Assembly: GCF_001038485.1 (NCBI RefSeq)
Contig: NZ_LDUE01000022.1
Coordinates: 1 to 64,000, forward strand
Direction of reading: 5' to 3'
Length of the DNA: 64,000 nucleotides
Source of the DNA: Ornithinibacillus californiensis
Lineage (GTDB): Bacteria; Bacillota; Bacilli; Bacillales; Amphibacillaceae
The position numbers were made by a program, and so were the translations under genes. Below, in pieces: positions 59,489-64,000 of the stretch (the first letter of the stretch is position 1; each line of letters begins with the position of its first letter). The notes beneath the pieces are model-generated. The model ran no database searches. It had not been told where the DNA came from and worked only from the letters and a program-made list of their open reading frames with translations.

Positions 59489-61285
59489 TTGAGACATATA
59501 CTCTACTTTTTAAAACAAATACATAGTTATTCGGGGAAGATTGTCTATTTAAATCTATTTGGCATGCTTGGTATCGGATTACTAGAGGGTGTTGGAATTC
59601 TACTTCTAGTACCGTTAATAAGCCTTAGCGGAATAGTAGAAATGAGTGCCGATGCGCTACCGTTATTAAATATGTTTAGTTTTTTTCAAGAGATTCCAAG
59701 TTCCATCGGGTTACCAATCGTACTAGGCATATTTGTACTAATAGTGATTGGACAAAATCTAGTAAATCGTCAATTGACAGTAAAAAATGCTAAACTTCAG
59801 CATGGGTTCTTAAGGTATATGCGTTTAGAAACGTATCAGTTATTACTTCAAGCGAATTGGGAATTCTTTATGAAGCAAAGAAAAACCGACCTCATCAATA
59901 TCATTACATCAGAAATCGCTCGCGCTAGTGCGGGGACACATTCGCTATTACAGTTTTTTGCCTCGTTTGTTTTCACCGTGATCCAGATAGGACTAGCATT
60001 TTATCTTTCTCCAACCATTACTATCTTTGTCTTGCTTAGTGGATTAGTATTAATATTCTTTAATCGGAAGTTTTTAAAGCGTTCATTATCCTTGGGACAG
60101 CGAACCTATGAATTAGGTAGAAATTATCTAGGGGGAGTAACAGATCAAATTAATGGCATTAAGGATATCAAGAGTAATTTACTAGAGCAATCTAGGATGG
60201 AATGGTTCGAATCTATAACAGAGCAGATGCAGCATGAGCAGGTTGAATATACACGTTTACGTTCGTTATCTCAGCTTTTCTATAAAATTGCTTCTGCTTT
60301 CTTAATTGCTACTTTTATCTACGTTGCTGTTTTACTATTTAGTGCTCAAGCTGGACAATTAATGTTAATCATTATTCTTTTTTCTAGACTTTGGCCCCGG
60401 GTAGCGGGAATTCAAGCCTCTATGGAACAGATAGCGGCAACACTTCCTTCTTTCAAAGTAGTTAAGGCGCTCCAACAGGAGTGTATAGAAGCGAAAGAAT
60501 TTGATACCAATGAAGGAGAAGGATTAGAAACGTTGATTCTAGAGAGGAGTCTGAGATGTGAGGATGTCTTCTTCCGTTATCATGCATCCAAGTCGAAATA
60601 TGCCCTGCAAAATATCTCGATTGAAATTCCAGCCAATCAAATGACAGCCTTTGTTGGCCGTTCTGGTGCAGGGAAAAGTACGTTAATCGATTTAATCATG
60701 GGGTTAAACCAACCGGAGAAAGGCAAAATCACCATGGATGAAGCTATATTAACTGGTAAAAATATTATGGCATTAAGGAAAGCTATTGGATATGTTCCAC
60801 AGGATCCATTTTTATTTCATGCTAGTGTCAGAGAAAATCTTCTACTTGTTAAGCCAGACGCTAGTGAGGATGAATTGTGGGAGGCTTTGCAGTTTTCCTC
60901 TGCAGCTGAATTTGTACGGAAGCTACCAGAAGGTCTTGGTACATTAATCGGTGACCGCGGAATAAAGTTATCGGGGGGAGAAAGACAAAGGCTTGTACTA
61001 GCACGAGCTATTTTAAGAAAGCCATCCATACTTGTGTTAGACGAAGCTACAAGCTCCTTAGATACGGAAAATGAGTCCAAAATTCAGGAAGCTTTAGAGC
61101 ATCTAAAAGGAAAAATGACCATCATTGTCATCGCCCACAGATTATCAACCATACGAAATGCTGATCAAGTTATTGTATTAGATGATGGAAAGGTTATACA
61201 AAAAGGAAAATTTGCCCAACTATCCAGGGAACGGAAGAGTGTTTTTAGTAATTTGTTACAGAGTCAAATCGAAGCATTATTATAA
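59489..61285 (+). CDS. Lasso peptide ABC exporter (D protein)
   Basis: A 598-residue half-transporter: six-helix membrane domain (residues about 15-320; LNLFGMLGIGLLEGVGILLL near 22-41) and ATPase domain with Walker A VGRSGAGKSTLIDLIM near 388-403, signature LSGGERQRLVLARAI near 494-508, Walker B ILVLDEATSSLD near 514-525, H-loop AHRLST near 549. Homodimer at the inner membrane; it exports mature lasso peptide and gives self-protection. The TTG start has GGGGGC upstream. It is distinct from the PglK-like transporter at 37598. Confidence 0.92.
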   Translation: MRHILYFLKQIHSYSGKIVYLNLFGMLGIGLLEGVGILLLVPLISLSGIVEMSADALPLLNMFSFFQEIPSSIGLPIVLGIFVLIVIGQNLVNRQLTVKNAKLQHGFLRYMRLETYQLLLQANWEFFMKQRKTDLINIITSEIARASAGTHSLLQFFASFVFTVIQIGLAFYLSPTITIFVLLSGLVLIFFNRKFLKRSLSLGQRTYELGRNYLGGVTDQINGIKDIKSNLLEQSRMEWFESITEQMQHEQVEYTRLRSLSQLFYKIASAFLIATFIYVAVLLFSAQAGQLMLIIILFSRLWPRVAGIQASMEQIAATLPSFKVVKALQQECIEAKEFDTNEGEGLETLILERSLRCEDVFFRYHASKSKYALQNISIEIPANQMTAFVGRSGAGKSTLIDLIMGLNQPEKGKITMDEAILTGKNIMALRKAIGYVPQDPFLFHASVRENLLLVKPDASEDELWEALQFSSAAEFVRKLPEGLGTLIGDRGIKLSGGERQRLVLARAILRKPSILVLDEATSSLDTENESKIQEALEHLKGKMTIIVIAHRLSTIRNADQVIVLDDGKVIQKGKFAQLSRERKSVFSNLLQSQIEALL

Positions 61286-61324
61286 TTGGTTTAATTGAAA
61301 TGAAGATATTGGGGCGCGATAGAT

Positions 61325-62332
61325 GTGTTAAAATTCATCGGAAGGATTGTTAAATTGGTTCTAGTAGTTATTATTGCTTTTGTTGTATTTGTAATATGGG
61401 ATAATCACCGTATTAAGATAGTGGAGCAAGAGATACATATCGAAGCTTTACCCGGACAATTAGAAGGTTTCCGTATCCTGCAGGTAAGTGATCTTCATGA
61501 GAAAGAATTTGGCAAAAATCAACGGAGATTAATTAAGAAAATCAATTCGATTGATTATGATGTACTTGTGTTTACAGGGGATATGATGGATGAGATAAAT
61601 AGTACCAATTATGAGGCTGTTTACTCCATAATAGAGGGAATTGAAAATAAACAAATGATGTTATATGTGCCTGGAAATGCAGATCCGTATAGTTACGAGA
61701 TAGAACCAAGCTTTGGTAAAAGTGACTTCATTAAGGGAATGGAGGAACGGGGAGTCACTTTGCTAGAGTCCGTTGCTAGTTTAGAAGTAGAAGGTTCAGC
61801 TGTTCATTTTGTAGAGTTTGAGCTAGCTATCATTAAGAGACCGGAATTTGTGTCAGAAACAGAGGGGATTGTCCAACCTCCATATGTGGTAGACCCGCAG
61901 TTTATGGCACATCATAAAAAGCTTTGGGAAGAAATGACCTTGTTGGATGATACCGACCCAAGTGATGTTGTAATTGCTTTGAATCATTATCCTGTAGTTG
62001 ATAATCGCATTGATTTTATTAAGGATGAACCTATACATTTCTGGAGAGAGTTTGATTTAATCATGGCAGGTCATTATCATGGTGGACAGATAAGGCTCCC
62101 GTTTAAAGGTGCGATTTTTGTACCAGAAGCATGGTATGAATCTGGGGGAATATTTCCACCGGAGAACAGAGTTAAAGGTTTATGGGAATATGAAGGCACA
62201 AAGCAGTATGTTAGTACAGGTTTAGGGAGTAGTGATGCTATTTCCTTCTTAAACTTTAGATTATTCAATCCACCAGAGATAAATGTTGTGGAGTTGGTGA
62301 GACAGAGAGCCAGTGAACTACCACCCGAATAA
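61325..62332 (+). CDS. Membrane-anchored metallophosphoesterase at the end of the lasso unit
   Basis: A 335-residue YkuE/YaeI-like protein: one N-terminal transmembrane segment (LVLVVIIAFVVFVIW, residues about 11-25) and an outward-facing phosphoesterase domain with QVSDLHEKEFG near 56-66, FTGDMMDE near 85-92, VPGNADPYSYE near 119-129, LNHYP near 220-224, and MAGHYHGGQIRLPF near 248-261. The G-N-H-D/E motif is G-N-A-D here, so the usual histidine is missing. The binding site before GTG 61325 is weak. It lies 40 bases after the exporter and is closed by a terminator, so it belongs to the lasso transcript. Confidence 0.85.
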   Translation: MLKFIGRIVKLVLVVIIAFVVFVIWDNHRIKIVEQEIHIEALPGQLEGFRILQVSDLHEKEFGKNQRRLIKKINSIDYDVLVFTGDMMDEINSTNYEAVYSIIEGIENKQMMLYVPGNADPYSYEIEPSFGKSDFIKGMEERGVTLLESVASLEVEGSAVHFVEFELAIIKRPEFVSETEGIVQPPYVVDPQFMAHHKKLWEEMTLLDDTDPSDVVIALNHYPVVDNRIDFIKDEPIHFWREFDLIMAGHYHGGQIRLPFKGAIFVPEAWYESGGIFPPENRVKGLWEYEGTKQYVSTGLGSSDAISFLNFRLFNPPEINVVELVRQRASELPPE

Positions 62333-62344
62333 TCGGGAAGAAAG

Positions 62345-62383
62345 GTGAGTGAGAGTTGAAGTTGACTCTCGCTCACTTTTTTT
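62345..62383 (+). terminator. Terminator of the second lasso unit
   Basis: GTGAGTGAGAGT at 62345-62356 pairs with ACTCTCGCTCAC at 62365-62376 (one G-U), followed by seven Ts. Confidence 0.93.
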
Positions 62384-62388
62384 GTTTT

Positions 62389-62413
62389 GGGACAGTAAAC
62401 CTATCTCTGTCCC
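62389..62413. repeat. GGGACAG/CTGTCCC inverted repeat copy
   Basis: GGGACAG at 62389-62395 and CTGTCCC at 62407-62413, just after the lasso terminator; the same family as 15566, 62715 and 63109. Confidence 0.6.
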
Positions 62414-62433
62414 TTCACAACATTTTCAATTTC

Positions 62434-62451
62434 CTGTGATATGCATCACAG
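62434..62451. promoter_or_regulatory. Fnr/CRP-type palindrome
   Basis: CTGTGAT-ATGC-ATCACAG, seven-base arms, 60 bases before the start of the ScdA-like gene. It matches the TGTGA-N6-TCACA box used by Bacillus Fnr and other CRP-family regulators. Confidence 0.7.
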
Positions 62452-62510
62452 AAATTTTAATATCCTCAGACTACAATTAACATGAAAATAAATTATTAGG
62501 AGTGATTTCG

Positions 62511-62687
62511 ATGACATTTACCGTTAAACATACACCAGCAGATATAGTTAAGAAATTCCCAAAGGCAAGTAATTTATTTAAGAAATATAAAATTGACTTC
62601 TGTTGTGGCGGAAAGCGTCCACTTAAGTTAAGCTTTGCAGAATTAGATTTAGATGAAAATATCATTCTTGATGAATTGAGAAAATAA
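62511..62687 (+). CDS. Standalone ScdA N-terminal (DUF542) domain protein
   Basis: A 58-residue protein equal to the N-terminal domain of ScdA/RIC iron-sulfur repair proteins: TPADIVKKFPKASNLFKKYK near residues 8-27 followed by IDFCCGGKRPLK near 28-39, with the conserved C-C-G-G. The hemerythrin-like diiron domain that makes up the rest of RIC (total about 220 residues) is absent. AGGAGTGATTT precedes ATG 62511. The Fnr/CRP-type box upstream suggests induction by low oxygen or nitric oxide (inference). Confidence 0.88.
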   Translation: MTFTVKHTPADIVKKFPKASNLFKKYKIDFCCGGKRPLKLSFAELDLDENIILDELRK

Positions 62688-62714
62688 TATTTTATTTGCT
62701 AGATTATAGGATAG

Positions 62715-62758
62715 GGGGACTGTCCCTCTGTGAAATAATTCACAGAGGGACAGTCCCC
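62715..62758. repeat. Perfect 20-bp inverted repeat between convergent genes
   Basis: GGGGACTGTCCCTCTGTGAA at 62715-62734, loop ATAA, and its exact reverse complement at 62739-62758. It is the longest member of the GGGACAG family here. It separates the ScdA-like gene from the reverse-strand gene and could act as a two-way terminator, though T-runs are lacking. Confidence 0.85.
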
Positions 62759-62764
62759 TCAACC

Positions 62765-62956
62765 TTAAAACTGCCTTTTGCTACCGTCTAGCTCCAACGA
62801 AACGGTTAATCTTGAACCATGAAATGATGGTGTTATACTTAGAATCCGAGCACCTCCTCGTTCTGCATAAATTGCTATCTTTTGTAATTCTTCCATACTG
62901 TAAACAGATCTACTTATACGAATAGGTTTCCTGGTTTGTAAGCTTTGCACGTACAT
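62765..62956 (-). CDS. Small 63-residue unknown protein
   Basis: A reverse-strand gene with a good CGGAGGGG site before the ATG at 62956. It is a basic protein beginning MYVQSLQTRKPIRISRSVYS, with ELQKIAIYAERGGARILSIT in the middle and a beta-like end (RLTVSLELDG). There is no signal peptide or membrane segment. I do not recognise the family. Confidence 0.65.
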   Translation of the reverse strand: MYVQSLQTRKPIRISRSVYSMEELQKIAIYAERGGARILSITPSFHGSRLTVSLELDGSKRQF

Positions 62957-62998
62957 AAAATCCCCTCCGTAAATCCAGTAGACAATCCCATCTAAAGG

Positions 62999-63026
62999 TT
63001 GACATTTTTTCTGTGATAAATAATAT
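62999..63026 (+). promoter_or_regulatory. Sigma-A promoter of the 63183 gene
   Basis: TTGACA at 62999-63004, 16 bases, TAATAT at 63021-63026. The leader of about 150 bases contains the repeat at 63109-63127. The spacer contains CTGTGATAAAT, only half of an Fnr-like site. Confidence 0.65.
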
Positions 63027-63108
63027 ACCTAAGAGTATTTCATTTTATGTAGTAACAACCTGTCTCATGAATGAAAAAGACAATGACATGCTTAGGAAAG
63101 TATATAGT

Positions 63109-63127
63109 GGGACAAGGAACCTGTCCC
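63109..63127. repeat. GGGACA/TGTCCC inverted repeat copy
   Basis: GGGACA at 63109-63114 and TGTCCC at 63122-63127 in the leader of the 63183 gene; another member of the dispersed family. Confidence 0.55.
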
Positions 63128-63182
63128 TGAATCCCGCCTTGTGTTAAAATAATAGGTACTAATAAATATTTTGGGGGATTTT

Positions 63183-63509
63183 ATGAATAAAGAATCATCG
63201 AATAGAGGACCTTGGTTAATTATTTTGTTTTTAAGTGTTGTGCTTATTGTTGGGTTGATTCTTAATCAGCCTATGACGAGGGATAAGGTTATGGAAAGAG
63301 CGAAGGATTTTGTCTCCGATGACTTTGAAGTGGTTTCTACACTGTTCATTCCGATGAATGAAAATGAACTTGGTGCTGATTTATGGGAAGTTGAATTAAT
63401 GAATGATGAGGAAGATAAGGCGATATTAACCATAAATGCGCAGAGTGAGAATTTAGTTTATGGTAGGATTGAGGATGGCAAAACTGGTGAGATTTTGGAG
63501 GAGCTGTAG
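63183..63509 (+). CDS. Membrane-anchored unknown protein, PepSY-like
   Basis: A 108-residue protein with one N-terminal hydrophobic segment (PWLIILFLSVVLIVGLIL, residues about 9-26) and an outward-facing domain (VMERAKDFVSDDFEVVSTLF, then LWEVELMNDEEDKAILTINA) of the alpha-beta shape of PepSY-like domains. TTGGGGGA precedes the ATG, and the frame start at 63171 lacks a site. A short hairpin follows (AGCAAGGGGGCTACAGCTTTT region). Function unknown. Confidence 0.72.
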   Translation: MNKESSNRGPWLIILFLSVVLIVGLILNQPMTRDKVMERAKDFVSDDFEVVSTLFIPMNENELGADLWEVELMNDEEDKAILTINAQSENLVYGRIEDGKTGEILEEL

Positions 63510-63561
63510 CAAGGGGGCTACAGCTTTTATATTGTATTTATTGATGAAATGGTGAAGTTAC

Positions 63562-63598
63562 GGGGTTGTCAAATAAAGTGTGTAAGTTCTAATACACA
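63562..63598. mobile_element. Probable right end of an IS256-family element
   Basis: GGGGTTGTCAAATAAAGTGT is the beginning of a stretch lying just outside the transposase stop, and it resembles terminal inverted repeats of IS256-family elements (GGG...TGTCA...AAGTGT). The other end is beyond the window, so the terminal repeat cannot be confirmed. Confidence 0.5.
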
Positions 63599-64000
63599 CT
63601 AGCTATATTTGAGAACCCTATCCTTCAATCGTTCATTCATTAATAGTTGGTTTAAGGCTAGAGACCAGCCTTGAATAAAGCCGCCACCATTCCACTTATT
63701 TTCTAATTCTTTCACTCTTAAATACAGTACTTTAAGTAGGGCATTTTCGTTGGGAAATGCTCCTTTTTTCGTTACTTTTCTAAAACTAGAGTGGATACTT
63801 TCTACTGCGTTAGTTGTATACATGATTTTACGGACAGCACTACCGTAGTCAAATAATTGTTCTACATGTTCAAAGTTTCTTTCCCAGACATCTATAGCTC
63901 CAGGATAGGCAGACCATTGTTGCTTAAAGGATTCAAACGTACTTTGACAGGCCTTTAGACTTTGAGCTCCATAAACCTTCCTTAAAGAAGATGTAAAAGC
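63599..64000 (-). CDS. IS256-family transposase, C-terminal part (cut by the window edge)
   Basis: The frame is open from the window edge to the stop at 63599, about 133 residues. It contains the mutator-type motifs AFTSSLRKVYGAQS, WSAYPGAIDVWERNFEHVEQ and the catalytic-E region YTTNAVESIHSSFRKVTKKG, then the C-terminal KELENKWNGGGFIQGW. The DDE glutamate is in NAVES. The gene continues beyond 64000, so completeness is unknown. An ATG at 63823 is internal and not the real start. Confidence 0.92.
   Translation of the reverse strand, partial: AFTSSLRKVYGAQSLKACQSTFESFKQQWSAYPGAIDVWERNFEHVEQLFDYGSAVRKIMYTTNAVESIHSSFRKVTKKGAFPNENALLKVLYLRVKELENKWNGGGFIQGWSLALNQLLMNERLKDRVLKYS

Noticed and set aside
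62715-63127. CRISPR array
   Set aside because: Repeats are palindromic, of different length and irregularly spaced, with no spacers and no cas genes.
63599-63823. Short 74-residue gene starting at 63823
   Set aside because: The frame continues upstream without stop to the window edge with transposase motifs, so this is only the 3' part of an IS256-type gene.
1-64000. tRNA or rRNA genes
   Set aside because: No cloverleaf-like sequences or rRNA blocks were recognised in either strand by reading.

Overview
The window looks like a Bacillaceae chromosome: low GC by eye, strong AGGAGG-type ribosome binding sites, frequent TTG and GTG starts, a lysine (L-box) riboswitch, an epsA/epsB/EAR/epsC gene order as in Bacillus subtilis, a SinR-type regulator, a B. 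subtilis-type SpeH and a YvnB-like exported protein. The genus cannot be fixed from the sequence. All function calls are from motif reading and memory of families; no search was run.

Left part (1-15.5 kb), small units: a winged-helix/coiled-coil protein; a large secreted phosphodiester glycosidase/metallophosphoesterase followed in the same frame by an NTF2-like fragment; unknown proteins; a divergent pair of HTH and VWA genes; a lysine-riboswitch-controlled YfcC transporter plus M20 amidohydrolase; and a polyamine/envelope module made of S-adenosylmethionine decarboxylase (reverse strand), DUF4178 protein, PspA, DUF4247 lipoprotein, DUF350 membrane protein and a membrane-anchored aminopropyltransferase.

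Middle (15.6-51.4 kb), a same-strand exopolysaccharide locus of about 36 kb. It opens with a promoter whose spacer carries a SinR-like operator, then epsA, epsB, an EAR antitermination RNA and epsC. Next come galU, epsD, epsF, a GT2 gene, epsG (polymerase), galE, a 50-residue unknown protein, epsN and a sinR-like gene. A long series follows: twelve glycosyltransferases in the whole locus, TagB/F- and TagD-like glycerol-phosphate genes, a PglK-type ABC flippase, a FemAB-like transferase, a PHP tyrosine phosphatase, a PglC/EpsL-type initiating transferase, an ATP-grasp ligase, a polysaccharide deacetylase, two acyltransferases, rmlA, rmlC, an SDR and a SAF-domain dehydrogenase. The predicted product is an undecaprenol-linked polymer built on a diamino-trideoxy sugar, with phosphoglycerol and acyl decorations.

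Right-middle (51.3-62.3 kb), a lasso peptide cluster of the paeninodin type with two precursors, each directly behind its own cyclase gene. The first cyclase/precursor pair is the tail of the exopolysaccharide operon. The second pair starts from its own promoter, which carries three copies of the same SinR-like motif, and is followed by an HprK-like kinase, PqqD-like B1, transglutaminase-like B2 protease, nucleotidyltransferase, ABC exporter and a metallophosphoesterase. Both precursors end in serine, the residue this kinase type modifies. The shared operator motif, and a SinR-like gene inside the locus, suggest that biofilm polymer and lasso peptides form one regulon.

Right end (62.3-64 kb): a standalone ScdA N-terminal domain gene behind an Fnr/CRP-type palindrome, small unknown genes, copies of a GGGACAG/CTGTCCC repeat family, and the 3' part of an IS256-family transposase running off the window.
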